From Actinomadura physcomitrii (GTDB lineage: Bacteria > Actinomycetota > Actinomycetes > Streptosporangiales > Streptosporangiaceae): 64,000 bases of DNA. The stretch is from NCBI RefSeq assembly GCF_008923205.2, contig NZ_WBMS02000015.1:139891-203890 (forward strand). The letters run 5' to 3'. Below the pieces are notes generated by a model, which had not been told where the DNA came from, ran no database searches, and saw only the letters and a list, made by a program, of their open reading frames with translations. Shown here in pieces: positions 53,113-63,112 of the stretch. A program made the position numbers and the translations under genes. Positions within the stretch are counted from its first letter, which is position 1; every line of letters starts with the position of its first letter.

Positions 53113-55628
53113 CGCCGCTCCTCTGCTTCGGGCGGTACCGCATTGCTGGTCAACGCGGCGGATTCGTCTGGCTCGCTACCGGGCTTGGAGGGTGACGGCG
53201 ACGGGGCGTCCAGGTCTCTCAGCCCGACGTCGGGGATCGACCGCGGGATGCGCTGTGGTGCGAACCGTTCGCGTGAGGCGGTGCGGACTGCGGTTGCTCG
53301 TCCGGGGATCGGGTCGGGGAGGGGGCGGGTGCGGAAGGTGAAGGGCGGTGTGGGTGTGTTGCCGTCCATGAGGCGGGCTGTGGCTTGGTAGGCGGCCAGG
53401 TGGGACAGGTCGTGTGGTGAGAGCAGGGGTGCGGTGTGGCGGGCGAGGTCGGTGGCGTCTTCGGGCGAGGCGGCGAAGTAGATCTTGTTGCGGGCGTCCG
53501 CCGACACTGCCTCCCGCAGGTCCTTGGGGAGCTGGGAGAGGTGTTGGTGGGCGATGGTGAGGCTGAATCGGTAGGCGCGGGCTTCGGCGAGGATGTCGCT
53601 GATGGAGCCGGGCAGGTTGAGGAAGTTGTGGGCTTCGTCGATGTAGGCGGCGGTGTCGGGGCGGTTGTGCTCGGCTTGGGTGGCGCGTGGGGTGATGGCC
53701 TGCCAGGTGTGGGCCAGCAGGAGTGAGCCGAAGAGGCGGACGGCGTCTTCGCCGAGGACGCCTTTGGGTAGGCGGGCGAGGATGAGGCCGCCGGTGGCGA
53801 GGGTGGCGGACAGGTCGACGGTGGACGCGCCGCCCGACAGGGTGTCGCGGATGAAGGGGCGGAGCAGGACGGCGCGGAGTTTGTTCATGACGGGGCTGAT
53901 CACCGAGGCGCGGGCGGCGGGGGTGAGTTCGTCGTAGGAGGCCCAGAATCCGGAGAGGAGTTCGTCGGTGAGGCGTGCGGTGATGCGGGCGCGGTAGGCG
54001 GTGTCGATGAGGAGTTTGGGGATGTCGGCGAGGGTGGCGCGGGCGCCGTTGACGCGGGTGAGGGTGAGGCAGGCGGACCGGAGCAGGTCGTCCAGGCGGG
54101 GTCCCCAGGCGGAGGTGAAGCAGCGTCGGAAGGTGGTGACGATCGACTCGGCCGCGAACGCCGGGTCGTGCCCGGCCAGGACGTTCAGGCATGGCGGACG
54201 TCCCGCTGTGGCCGGGTCGAATACCACGGTGTTGCCGATGGCGCGTTCGGGGAGGCGCTCAAGGATGTCGGCAATCAGGTCGCCTTTGGGGTCGATGACC
54301 AGGGCGCCGCGTCCGGCGGCGGCGTCGGACAGGATGAGGGCCGCGAGGAAGGTGGATTTGCCGACGCCGGTCTGGCCGAGGACGTGCAGGTGTTGGCGGG
54401 CGCCGGCAACGGTGAGGCCGACGGGGCGGGGTGCGCCGGCGTCGGAGTCGCCGAGGATCCGGATGCCGGGTCCGGAGACGGGGATCGCGGGTGAGGGCGC
54501 GGTGGGGCGGGCGCCGGCGCGGGTGACACCGGGTGCGGCCAGGTCGTAGGGCAGGTGCGCAATCGCGGCCAACTCGGCGACCGAGAGCAGGTAGCCGCGG
54601 TGCAGGCGGCGGTCGGCGAGGCGGGTGGCCGGGTGACGGAGTCGGCGGCGGCGTAGGTACTGGTGGCCGGAGGTGAACAGCGCGAACGTCGAGGCGGTCT
54701 CGTGCGCGTGCGCCCGCAGCCACCCGTTGTCGATCTGATCGGGGTGGCGGCTGGCGACACCGTAGATGATCTGGACTTCGAAGCGCGGTTGGGCGGCTTT
54801 GCTGAGGATGGCACGGACTTGTTCGGCGTGTTCGGGGTGTTGGCGGGTGAGCTCGGTCGGGTTGTGGTGTCCGGACATGCCGGGGGTGACCAGGTCGAAC
54901 AGGTGGTGTTGGGGTGCGGTGGAGCGGCCACCTCGGAGCGCGGACGCGGCGCGGTAGGCCTTGCCGAGGCGTCGGCCGATGGCCGGACGGGCGAGGATCT
55001 GCACCGCCAGGTGTTCGCCTTCGGCCAGCCCGGAGGCGGTGCCGAGCAGCCCGCGCAGCGGGTCGGCGTCGTGGTCGCTGGCGAGCGGGAAGTGTTCGGG
55101 CCGGGCCAGGACCAGCCGCCCGCCGGCCGCCTCGTAGCCCTGGTCGAGTGGGAGCGGTGGTGTGGCGGGCTGGGTCGTGAGGGTGGCGCCGGGCCAGGAC
55201 GCCCGGATCGTCTTCTCGACTATTCCAGGCGGGATGGTGCCAGGAGCCCAGATGCGGAAGCGGACACCGTTGTGGTCGGCAACGTACTCGAAGGCCAGGT
55301 GCGGCTGTCCGAAGAGCAGGCGTTTCCAGCGGGGAAGGGTCAGGCCGATGAGGCGGGCCCACCAGGCGGCGGCGCTGGCCGGCTCAACCTTCGGCGGCAC
55401 CGCCACCTCGACCAGCCGGGCTCCGGGGATGAGCCTGCTGTTGCGCCAGTCCCGCAGTACCCAACCGAAGGCCGTCCAGCCGACGGCGACGCCCGCGATC
55501 CCCGCCGCGATCGCGGGTCCGTATCCCATGGTTAGGCCGAGGAGCCGGTGCGGGGCGTGCCCGAGATTGGAGAGGAGCCCGTACAGCCCCATCCCGGTGG
55601 TGTCGCTGATGAAGGTCATGGGATTCAT
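53109..55628 (-). CDS. VirD4/TraD-like conjugative coupling ATPase
   Basis: The 839-residue protein has two hydrophobic N-terminal segments, a Walker A GQTGVGKST at 418-426 within a VLGQTGVGKSTFLAALIL context, an ALVIDPKGDL strand, and the Walker B with YIDEAHNFLNL. The C-terminal region ends with Pro-rich sequence. This is a DNA-translocating coupling protein that brings DNA to the T4SS channel. It is coupled to the VirB4-like gene by four bases. Confidence 0.9.
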   Translation of the reverse strand: MNPMTFISDTTGMGLYGLLSNLGHAPHRLLGLTMGYGPAIAAGIAGVAVGWTAFGWVLRDWRNSRLIPGARLVEVAVPPKVEPASAAAWWARLIGLTLPRWKRLLFGQPHLAFEYVADHNGVRFRIWAPGTIPPGIVEKTIRASWPGATLTTQPATPPLPLDQGYEAAGGRLVLARPEHFPLASDHDADPLRGLLGTASGLAEGEHLAVQILARPAIGRRLGKAYRAASALRGGRSTAPQHHLFDLVTPGMSGHHNPTELTRQHPEHAEQVRAILSKAAQPRFEVQIIYGVASRHPDQIDNGWLRAHAHETASTFALFTSGHQYLRRRRLRHPATRLADRRLHRGYLLSVAELAAIAHLPYDLAAPGVTRAGARPTAPSPAIPVSGPGIRILGDSDAGAPRPVGLTVAGARQHLHVLGQTGVGKSTFLAALILSDAAAGRGALVIDPKGDLIADILERLPERAIGNTVVFDPATAGRPPCLNVLAGHDPAFAAESIVTTFRRCFTSAWGPRLDDLLRSACLTLTRVNGARATLADIPKLLIDTAYRARITARLTDELLSGFWASYDELTPAARASVISPVMNKLRAVLLRPFIRDTLSGGASTVDLSATLATGGLILARLPKGVLGEDAVRLFGSLLLAHTWQAITPRATQAEHNRPDTAAYIDEAHNFLNLPGSISDILAEARAYRFSLTIAHQHLSQLPKDLREAVSADARNKIYFAASPEDATDLARHTAPLLSPHDLSHLAAYQATARLMDGNTPTPPFTFRTRPLPDPIPGRATAVRTASRERFAPQRIPRSIPDVGLRDLDAPSPSPSKPGSEPDESAALTSNAVPPEAEERR

Positions 55629-57496
55629 CGCGGGTCGTTCTCCCTGTCGGCGGTCTCGCGGTTTTGTGTGTGGGCGGCGAGTTCGGCGGGGTCGGTGGTC
55701 ACCAGCTGGTGTTCGTGCGGACTGGCCATAGCGCTAAAAGCCGCCCTGTCGGAACCGGCACCGGTTCCGCACAGCAGTCCCTGGCCCCTGTCGGCGGCCA
55801 GCAGCAGGGCCTTCTCGCCGTCGGTGAGGTCGAAGGCGTCGGCGATCTGGTCGATGGCCTGGGGTGCCTGGCGGAGCAGGATCTGGGTGGCGGAGTTGGC
55901 GATCACCGATCGCCCCAACTCGGTGGACAGCAGGTCGCCGGCGTCCTGGGTGACGACGGCGAGTCCGGCCCAGTGTTTGCGGGCGGACTTGGCCAGCCGG
56001 TACAGGAACCGTGCGCCCTCGTCCTCGCGCATGAGGGTCCACGCCTCGTCGACCACCACCAGACGGCGTCGCCGATCGGCCGGGTCGGTGACGGTCCGCC
56101 AGATCGCATCCAGGGCCAGGAGCATTCCGATGGTGCGGACCTCGTCGGGCAGGTCGCGGAGCGAGAAGGCGACCAGGTGTCCGGTGGGGCGGGTGGTGGT
56201 CGGTCCGGCGAATAGGCTTCGGTAGGAGCCGGTCGCGAACGGCGCGAGCCGCGCCGACAGATCGGCCGCGGTGCCCGCCTCCGGCGCGTTGGACTGACCC
56301 AGGGCGTCGAGTTGGTCGGTCAGGCCGGTCAGGACGGGCGCGGGGCGCGTCCAGGTGCGGGGGTCGGAGTTGACGCCGCAGGCGCGGTAGGCGGCCAGCA
56401 CCGCGCGGTCCAGCACTGCTCGCTCTCCCGGTGTGAGCGGTTCGTCGAGCATCGCCCCGATGAGGGTCTGCAGGAACAGCGCCCGCCGGATGAGGGTGTC
56501 CTCGCCCTGCCCTTGCGGAAGGTCGAAGGGGTCGAAGCAGACGCCGGGTGCACCGAGGGAGATGTGGGTGCCGGCGACGTCGTCGCAAAGGCGCCGGTAT
56601 TCGTCTTCGGGATCGATGACGGCGACATGGACGTCCTGGTAGAGCAGCCTCAGGACTTCCAGCTTGGTGAAGTAGGACTTGCCGGCGCCGGAGCGGGCGA
56701 GGGTGACGGAGTTGTAGTTGTCCTGGGCGAACCGGTCCCAGAGCACCACCCCGGCCGAGTAGGCGTTCAGCCCGTACAGCACCGGTGTCTCGCCCAGCGC
56801 GGGCTGCAGGTCGGGTGAGGTGAAGGGGAAGGACGCGGCGAGCGCGGCGGTGTCGAACACCCGCCGCGCCCCGATCGCATCGGCGGCCAGCGGCAGGGTG
56901 GTGGTCCAGCCTTGCAGGGCGCGGAAGGTGGTGGGCTGGGCGTCCAACAGCAGGGACGCGGCCAGCGCCCGAACCCGCTGCACCTCGCCCTCCAGCACGT
57001 CCGGATCGTGGGCGTGGACGGTCAGGTACAGGCCGGCGCGGAACAGGCGGCCGTGGCCGCGGGCCAGGGAGGCGGCGAGTTCGGCTGCATCATCGGCTGC
57101 GACTTCGGCGGCGAAGTCGGCCAGCCGCCCCCGCTGCGCGTCGGCCCGTGACGCCGACTCTAGGCGGGCGAGCTGGCGGCGGAGCCGCTGCGCGGCGACC
57201 AGCGGCGGAATCGGGTCGATGTGCAGGGACACATCCAGGCGACCGGGGTAGGTCAGCAGCGGCTCCAGCCAACCCGCACCGACCTCGCGCGGGTACCCGG
57301 TGATCGCGAAGGAGGAGCACACCCCGCCGGGCAACTCCAGCGACCTGGCGTTGACGCGTAGCGCCGACGGCCCCAACCCCAGCCCCGGCAGGTCCGGATC
57401 ATCTTCGTGGCCGTTTTCTGCGACGCCATCGGCTGGGGCGCCTGCTTTGGTGGTGAGGCCGAGTGTGCGCGCGAGCGCGCCGAGTGAGGTTCGCAT
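55625..57496 (-). CDS. VirB4-like T4SS ATPase
   Basis: The 623-residue protein has an N-terminal region of about 230 residues, then Walker A ARSGAGKSY at 267-275, DPEDEYRRL, and Walker B RLVVVDEAWTLMREDEGAR. VirB4 ATPases power channel assembly and are the most conserved part of T4SSs. Length is short for VirB4, in line with the Gram-positive (PrgJ/TraE) type. Confidence 0.88.
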   Translation of the reverse strand: MRTSLGALARTLGLTTKAGAPADGVAENGHEDDPDLPGLGLGPSALRVNARSLELPGGVCSSFAITGYPREVGAGWLEPLLTYPGRLDVSLHIDPIPPLVAAQRLRRQLARLESASRADAQRGRLADFAAEVAADDAAELAASLARGHGRLFRAGLYLTVHAHDPDVLEGEVQRVRALAASLLLDAQPTTFRALQGWTTTLPLAADAIGARRVFDTAALAASFPFTSPDLQPALGETPVLYGLNAYSAGVVLWDRFAQDNYNSVTLARSGAGKSYFTKLEVLRLLYQDVHVAVIDPEDEYRRLCDDVAGTHISLGAPGVCFDPFDLPQGQGEDTLIRRALFLQTLIGAMLDEPLTPGERAVLDRAVLAAYRACGVNSDPRTWTRPAPVLTGLTDQLDALGQSNAPEAGTAADLSARLAPFATGSYRSLFAGPTTTRPTGHLVAFSLRDLPDEVRTIGMLLALDAIWRTVTDPADRRRRLVVVDEAWTLMREDEGARFLYRLAKSARKHWAGLAVVTQDAGDLLSTELGRSVIANSATQILLRQAPQAIDQIADAFDLTDGEKALLLAADRGQGLLCGTGAGSDRAAFSAMASPHEHQLVTTDPAELAAHTQNRETADRENDPR

Positions 57497-58491
57497 CAGC
57501 CTTCCTTCCGGTGGGTGATCACGTCATCTGAGGTGGGGGTGTCCACAAGAGGGGGTTCACCTGGGGATAGCGATTCGGTCAGGGCGGCCGTGGTGCTGTT
57601 GGCGTCCAGGACCTCGGCCGGGACGCCGAGCGCGGCCAGGCTCTGCACGGCTTCGGCGGCCCGTCGCAGGGCGACTGCGGCGGCTGAGTCGCGTCCCACT
57701 CGCCGCCGTTCGCGCCGCCGCCACGGCAGAACCGAGGCGGTGGCCGAGGCGGGGATGTGCCCTGTGATGGCGATGAGGACCTGCCGGATGAGCAGGTCGT
57801 GTTCGGTGCCGAGGTCGGTGAGGAACGCGGCGTGCGCGCGGGCGGCCTCTTCCAGTGCTGGGTCGGGCAGCGCGGGGGCGTGTCGGGTGATGTGGTCGGC
57901 CAGGCCCGTCAGGTCGACCGGGCGCGCCTGGACCAGGATCTGCACGGGGGCGTCCAAGGAGTTGAGCCACCGGCCAAACACCGCCACCAGCCCGGCCTGC
58001 TCACCGGCCGTCCGCAGCCCGAAAGCGACAGTGCCGGCGCGGACGATGACGGCGACCCCGCCCTGCGCCAGTTCCAGGGCCCCGTCTTGGCGGACGGTGC
58101 GGACCGGAAGCCGCAACGGCTCGGGCAGCCGTCCGCGCATCCTGCACCAGGCCGGCGGCGGCTGCACGGGCTCACTGGTCGTGACGCGTTGCTTGGATGC
58201 GCGCAGGTGGCGGAAGGCGGCGAGGGTGTAGCGGTCGAGGTTCATGCCGTCGTGGCGGGCGAACGCCAGCACGATCCCGGCCGCCGCGACCGGCACCAGT
58301 ACTGCGACCAGCACCGGGAACGGCACCAGCGGCCCGAAGGTGAGCAACACCCACAGGCAGGCGGCGGCGGTACCGGCCAGGATCGTGACCTGCTTCGCGG
58401 TGAGGCCGTAGAGGATCTTGTCGGGCTGGTCGACGTCGGCAGGGATCTTCACGCTCATCGGCGCCTCGACGTGCTGGTGGCGGGTGCTCAT
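57496..58491 (-). CDS. PrgI-like T4SS membrane protein
   Basis: From ATG 58491 (ATGA overlap with the next upstream gene's stop) the product has 331 residues. The N-terminus VKIPADVDQPDKILYGLTAK and the hairpin of two helices (QVTILAGTAAACLWVLLTF and VAVLVPVAAAGIVLAF) are the PrgI signature. The rest is a cytoplasmic domain as in SCO6880-type proteins. It partners VirB4 in the membrane. Confidence 0.8.
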   Translation of the reverse strand: MSTRHQHVEAPMSVKIPADVDQPDKILYGLTAKQVTILAGTAAACLWVLLTFGPLVPFPVLVAVLVPVAAAGIVLAFARHDGMNLDRYTLAAFRHLRASKQRVTTSEPVQPPPAWCRMRGRLPEPLRLPVRTVRQDGALELAQGGVAVIVRAGTVAFGLRTAGEQAGLVAVFGRWLNSLDAPVQILVQARPVDLTGLADHITRHAPALPDPALEEAARAHAAFLTDLGTEHDLLIRQVLIAITGHIPASATASVLPWRRRERRRVGRDSAAAVALRRAAEAVQSLAALGVPAEVLDANSTTAALTESLSPGEPPLVDTPTSDDVITHRKEG

Positions 58492-60362
58492 CGGCCTCCC
58501 CTCCTGGCCCGGATCTTGGGCGGGTCGGTCCACAGGGTCAGCTGCCGGCGCGGTACGGGCCGTTTGGGCATGCCGGGCAGCATCAGCTGTCGCGACCGCA
58601 CCCGCGCCCGCCCACTCGGCGCCGCTGGCCCGCTGAGCGAGGGCGGCCGGGGCCCGCGGGCCGCCGGGATCGGCAACGCCAGCTGCGTCGCCCGGCGCCC
58701 GGCCGAGCGCTTGCCGGCGGCTGACTTCCCGGCCGGGATCGGCAACGCGAGCTGCATCGGATGCCGGGTTCCTTGCCCGACGCCGGGTTCGGGTGATGGG
58801 CCTGGCGGCATAGGGATCGCTCCAGAAGGCATCGGGATCGCACCGGCGGGCAGTGCGAGCGGCGGATTAGAAGGACCGGGCAACCCCGGCGGTGTGCGTG
58901 AGGCGTCAGGCGCTTCCAGCGCGGGGCGGGACGGACCGGGCACCCCCGGCGGCTGCCGGAAGTACCGCCGAGGGGGCGGGGGCGGGGGTTTAGGTGGAGG
59001 CGGCGACGGCGGCGGTGGCTGCCAGAACTGGGTGGTGGGGACGCGGCGGCGCGTCAGCGCGCCGAGACCGCGGTAGAGGATGAGGCTTTTCACCAGTCCG
59101 GTCAGGGCGCTGGGCTGGGCGGCGCGCCAGATGGTGCGGGCGACCCAGGACGGGACGCGGACCATGATCCACAGCAGGCACAGCGCGAGCAGCAGATCGA
59201 TCCCGGTCCCCGACGCGATCCCGGGAAAGTGATTACCGGAGCCGCTGGAGTCGCCGGGGTGGTGGATGTCGGAGAACAGCAGCCGGAACGCGGTTGCCAG
59301 GATCAGCGCCTGGCACACCCCGATCGCCAGAACCCCGCTGATGCTGCGCCACCACAACCGGGCCAGCCCGTCGGTGATCGGCAGGGCATGGAACATCAAC
59401 GCCACCGGCGCCGCCGCGATCAAGACCATGGTGAGGGCGATCCGGATGATGTAGATGAACGCCACGCACAGCGCCAGCACCACCACGCCCAGCCCGATGA
59501 AGATCGTGAACGGCTGATTGGGGACCAGACTCGCGACGAGATAGGCGGCGATCGACTTGGCGACCCGACTCGGGTCGATCGCCTCGGCTCCGGCTTCGAG
59601 GAACGCCCCCGACAGGCCGTTGGCGAAGGTGATCGCGTACCCGATCAGGACGAGGCTGAGGTTGGAGGCGGCGAACGCACCCACCAGCCGCGCCACCAAC
59701 TGCCCGGGCGTCAACTCCCCACCGGGCAGCGAGTGCCCGGCCATCAACAGCACCCCGCCGACGGTGATGAGCAGCACGTAGCAGGTGTTGGCGATCGTCT
59801 GGGATATGCCCCACAGGTCCCGGGCCCGCGCCATGTCCCCGGACTCCACCGGCGGGGTGCCCAGCACGGTCTGCGACAGCAGATGGAAGATCGGCTTGGC
59901 CGCACCGGTCACCAGATCGGCGAACCAGTCGTTCACCGCCTGCTTGGCCATGCACCCCATGTCCATGAACCCGCACCCCGACCCGCCCCCCGACCCGCCC
60001 CCCGACCCGCCCCCGTCCCCGCCGTCACCTCTGGCCGGGTCCTGGCCACCCGGAGCCAACGGAGCAGGTGAAGAACCTGGTGTCGGGGAAGGCGCAGGGC
60101 CTGCGGGAGTCCGCGAGGGCGCGGCGGGCGTAGTCGGAGAGGTAGTAGGCGCTGGAGGTTGCGGCGCCGAGGTCTGCGGAGTCGTCGGTGCGGTCGGTGA
60201 CGGATTACCTTCGGGGCGCGGCGCGGGATCAGCAGCGCCCAGCGCCGGTCCGGCGCCCGCGCACACGACCGCGCCCGCCACCAGCCCGATCAGCAGCGCC
60301 GCCGTGACGAAGGACGCCGTGGATCTGCGTGCGCGCCCGGGTGGCATCGCGGTGCTGGTCAC
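58488..60362 (-). CDS. VirB6/TrbL-like polytopic membrane protein
   Basis: The 624-residue protein has a signal or anchor segment at the start, a Pro/Thr/Ser/Gly-rich outer region, then about six or more hydrophobic helices at about 185-430 (for example VLLITVGGVLLMAGHS and FIGLGVVVLALCVAFIYI), then a long Pro-rich tail with repeats of MQLALPIPA-type (ALPIPAGKS and ALPIPAARG). VirB6-class proteins form the inner-membrane channel. The Pro-rich tail, near 190 residues, is longer than usual. Confidence 0.75.
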   Translation of the reverse strand: MTSTAMPPGRARRSTASFVTAALLIGLVAGAVVCAGAGPALGAADPAPRPEGNPSPTAPTTPQTSAPQPPAPTTSPTTPAAPSRTPAGPAPSPTPGSSPAPLAPGGQDPARGDGGDGGGSGGGSGGGSGCGFMDMGCMAKQAVNDWFADLVTGAAKPIFHLLSQTVLGTPPVESGDMARARDLWGISQTIANTCYVLLITVGGVLLMAGHSLPGGELTPGQLVARLVGAFAASNLSLVLIGYAITFANGLSGAFLEAGAEAIDPSRVAKSIAAYLVASLVPNQPFTIFIGLGVVVLALCVAFIYIIRIALTMVLIAAAPVALMFHALPITDGLARLWWRSISGVLAIGVCQALILATAFRLLFSDIHHPGDSSGSGNHFPGIASGTGIDLLLALCLLWIMVRVPSWVARTIWRAAQPSALTGLVKSLILYRGLGALTRRRVPTTQFWQPPPPSPPPPKPPPPPPRRYFRQPPGVPGPSRPALEAPDASRTPPGLPGPSNPPLALPAGAIPMPSGAIPMPPGPSPEPGVGQGTRHPMQLALPIPAGKSAAGKRSAGRRATQLALPIPAARGPRPPSLSGPAAPSGRARVRSRQLMLPGMPKRPVPRRQLTLWTDPPKIRARRGGR

Positions 60363-60826
60363 GCGGGCGCACCCACGATGCCCTGCAGCATCTTCACAAG
60401 CAGCGGTGCCAGCACCGCCACCGAGTACCCGATCGCCGCGTACCGCAGCGTCTTCTTGGCCGCCTCCACCTCGCCTGGGTCACCGCCGGCGAGCATGTAG
60501 CGGACCCCGCCGATCGTGGCGAACAACGTCGCCAAACCCACCAGCAACCCCACGATCACATTCCGCAGGTTGGTGATCACCTCTCCCAGCGACGCCGCCG
60601 CCGCGAGATGAGTGCTGGCATCGGCGACACCGGGCACCAGCAGCGCCGTCATCACGCACCCGGCCGTCCACACCAGCGATGCGGCCACCAACCTTCGCCG
60701 GGACGGTGTGGGCCTTCGGCTGGCGTCAGCGGCGGGGATGGACGAGCGGGTGGTGGGCCGGCGCGGCGGCTGGGCGCGGCAGCGTGGGTGGTGCGCGATT
60801 GGCTTCGGGTCCTTGCTGGTGCGCAT
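60359..60826 (-). CDS. VirB2/TrbC-like pilin or small membrane protein
   Basis: From ATG 60826 (GGAG eight bases upstream) the product has 155 residues. A basic, Pro/Arg-rich leader precedes a hydrophobic segment (ASLVWTAGCVMTALLVPGVADA, a likely cleavable signal) and two further helices (LRNVIVGLLVGLATLFATIG and YAAIGYSVAVLAPLLVKMLQ) joined by a loop, the TrbC/VirB2 fold. It starts the T4SS operon. The frame is open to 61024, but the leader would then be unusual. Confidence 0.78.
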   Translation of the reverse strand: MRTSKDPKPIAHHPRCRAQPPRRPTTRSSIPAADASRRPTPSRRRLVAASLVWTAGCVMTALLVPGVADASTHLAAAASLGEVITNLRNVIVGLLVGLATLFATIGGVRYMLAGGDPGEVEAAKKTLRYAAIGYSVAVLAPLLVKMLQGIVGAPA

Positions 60827-61295
60827 GGCAGCGTCTCCGGAACATCGATTGACGGAATCGGCTGCCAGCCGGGCGATCAGCGGGAACGGTACGGTCCTCG
60901 GGCTGCGGGTGTCCTCCTTGACGGGAGATATGAGACGGATGATTGCGGCGGGGACCGGGTTTCTGGCCGTCCGCCCGAGGACCGCACCGTTCAGCGGTGA
61001 TCTCGACTGGCACCCATGAAGCACCGTCGAACAGGCCCGAATTCAGAGTTCGGCCGCCATCTTGATCAAGACTTGAGACGCCCAGCGGACGATTTCCGCA
61101 TCCGATAGCCGCATCGAGCCCGCAGCCGATGGGCGTTCTCGCCTTCTCCGATTTCGGCGCTCGGGAGAACACAGGTCATGAGCTGGTCAGCGCTTCTTGG
61201 CCAGATGATGGGGCGGATGGTCATGAAAATCGGGGCGCTCGACGGTGCTTCATCGGTGCACGGGGATCGGGTGGCCGTCTCGGGTCACCCAGCAC
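60827..61295. promoter_or_regulatory. Divergent region between T4SS operon and methyltransferase genes
   Basis: About 470 bases without a supported gene. Both operon promoters should lie here. I see short inverted repeats but nothing that stands out, and no clear oriT. Confidence 0.4.
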
Positions 61296-62231
61296 ATGAA
61301 CCACACACCGTCCAACCCGAACCACTCACCCACCAGCAACACCGGCCCCAGCGGACAGCGGCGGATGGTCCCGCTGACCGTCTGGCTGTGCTCGGACACC
61401 ACCGTCGCGAGGCCGGTCACGCCCACCCGCAAGCGCGACAGCCGTCCGGAACCCGCTGGGATCTGCGTCCAGCACCGCCAGGCCGTGGGCCGCCAGCTGG
61501 CCCGGCATCTGATCAGCACCTGCACCCTTGAGGGCGATCTGGTCGTCGAGGGCTTCACCACCAGCGAGGCCACCCTGGTCGCGGCCGCCGAACTCGACCG
61601 CCGCGCCATCGCGCTGGTCCCGCACTTCCCACTCGCCCAGCACATCGGCACCCGCCTGCGCGGCACCCTGGACCAGCGGCAGCTCAACCGAGTGCAGATG
61701 CGCCCCGTCCGACCCGACCAGATGTCCAGAGGACTCGCCGACCACCTCGGCCAGGTCTTCTTGGTCATCGCCGCACCGCCGCCGTATGAGACCGGCGGCC
61801 GCAACCTCGCACGAGCCTCCGGCGCGGACTGCCCGGCATGCCGGGCCGACCTGTGGATGCTCTCCAGCCAGCAACTCGGCCTCTTCCTGTCCGCGGCATG
61901 GCGCGTCCTGGCACCCGGCGGCGTCCTGGCCCTCACCACCACCGCCCGCCACCAGGCCGGGAGGCTGATCGATCCGGCGCCGCGCATCATCCGGCACGCC
62001 CAAAGCCTGGGGTTCCGCTACGCCCAGCATGTCATCGCGCTGCGCGTCCCGATCGAGGGCGACGCCCTGGTCGTGCAGGCCGGTCCCACCGACCTCGCCC
62101 ACCTGCGCGACTCCCGCTCGGGCGCCCTACCGCCCACGGTCGCCGTCCACGCCACGGTGTCGCTGTTCACCAAGGGACAAGCACCCTCGGGTTCGGCCGC
62201 CGACGGCTCGCCCGGCGGGAGGACCCGATGA
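61296..62231 (+). CDS. SAM-dependent methyltransferase-like protein (degenerate first partner)
   Basis: From ATG 61296 the product has 311 residues. A C-terminal Rossmann-like segment is visible (LFLSAAWRVLAPGGVLALTT), with a CPAC Zn-type pair before it (GADCPACRADL), but I find no DPPY/NPPY/TSPPY catalytic motif. It looks related to Class I methyltransferases without the usual catalytic box. An in-frame ATG at 61365 is an alternative start. It overlaps the next gene by four bases, so the two probably act together. Confidence 0.55.
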   Translation: MNHTPSNPNHSPTSNTGPSGQRRMVPLTVWLCSDTTVARPVTPTRKRDSRPEPAGICVQHRQAVGRQLARHLISTCTLEGDLVVEGFTTSEATLVAAAELDRRAIALVPHFPLAQHIGTRLRGTLDQRQLNRVQMRPVRPDQMSRGLADHLGQVFLVIAAPPPYETGGRNLARASGADCPACRADLWMLSSQQLGLFLSAAWRVLAPGGVLALTTTARHQAGRLIDPAPRIIRHAQSLGFRYAQHVIALRVPIEGDALVVQAGPTDLAHLRDSRSGALPPTVAVHATVSLFTKGQAPSGSAADGSPGGRTR

Positions 62232-63112
62232 ACCACCACGATGACCTGTCCCGCCGCGAGTTCCTGGCGTCGGTGCTGGCGACCGGGCAGCGTCCGTCTC
62301 GCCTGCAGCGGCACGGCCGCTACACACCCGAGTCGATGCGCCACCCCGGCAAGATGCTGCCCGCCATCGCCTCCACCGTCATCGACGCCTTCACCCGTCC
62401 CCGTGACGTGGTGGTGGATCCGATGTGCGGGATCGGCACCACCCTGGTCGAAGCGATCCATCTGGGCCGCGATGCCGCCGGGGTGGAGTACGAGCCCGAC
62501 TTCGTCCACCTCACCATCAACAACCTGCGCCACGCCCAGGCCCAAGGCGCCACCGGCACGCCCCAGATCGTCTGCGGCGACGCCCGCAACATCGCCACCA
62601 CCTACCGAGGCCTGCGCGGCAAGGCGGCGCTTGTGCTCACCTCACCGCCCTACGGCTCCCACACCCACGGGCACATCCACTCCGGCCGAGACAACGGCGG
62701 CGGCAAGATCCACAAACGCCACCACCGCTACTCCACCGACCGGGGCAACCTCGCCCATCAGCCCCTACCCGGCCTCCTGGACGGATTCGGCCGCATCCTC
62801 GCCGGAAGCGCCACCCTGCTCCGACCTGGCGGCGTCATCGCCGTCACCGTCCGCCCGATCCGCGTGAAGGGGGAACTCCTCGATCTCCCAGGCCTGGTCA
62901 TCGACACCGCCCAACGGCACGGCCTGATCCTGACCGGCCGATACGTCGCGTTGCTGGCCGGGCTTCGCAACGGCGCACTGGTCAACCGCGCTTCGTTCTT
63001 TCAGATGCTTGAAACCCGCCGCGCCCGCGAACGCGGACTTCCCGCCTGCGCCACAGCCCATGAAGACCTCCTGGTCTTCCAGGCGACGGGCGAGGGGGAG
63101 GGCCTCCGATGA
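62228..63112 (+). CDS. Site-specific DNA methyltransferase (TSPPY type)
   Basis: The 294-residue protein has motif I-type VVDPMCGIGTTLVEA and motif IV LTSPPYGSH, which together mark a beta-class or N4-cytosine/N6-adenine amino-methyltransferase. No cognate endonuclease is adjacent, so it may be an orphan that protects the element from host restriction on transfer. It starts by ATGA overlap and ends by ATGA overlap with the next small gene. Confidence 0.8.
   Translation: MNHHDDLSRREFLASVLATGQRPSRLQRHGRYTPESMRHPGKMLPAIASTVIDAFTRPRDVVVDPMCGIGTTLVEAIHLGRDAAGVEYEPDFVHLTINNLRHAQAQGATGTPQIVCGDARNIATTYRGLRGKAALVLTSPPYGSHTHGHIHSGRDNGGGKIHKRHHRYSTDRGNLAHQPLPGLLDGFGRILAGSATLLRPGGVIAVTVRPIRVKGELLDLPGLVIDTAQRHGLILTGRYVALLAGLRNGALVNRASFFQMLETRRARERGLPACATAHEDLLVFQATGEGEGLR

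Noticed and set aside
57757-59076. 439-codon plus-strand frame
   Set aside because: Antisense to PrgI- and VirB6-like genes; composition is Gly/Arg-rich noise.
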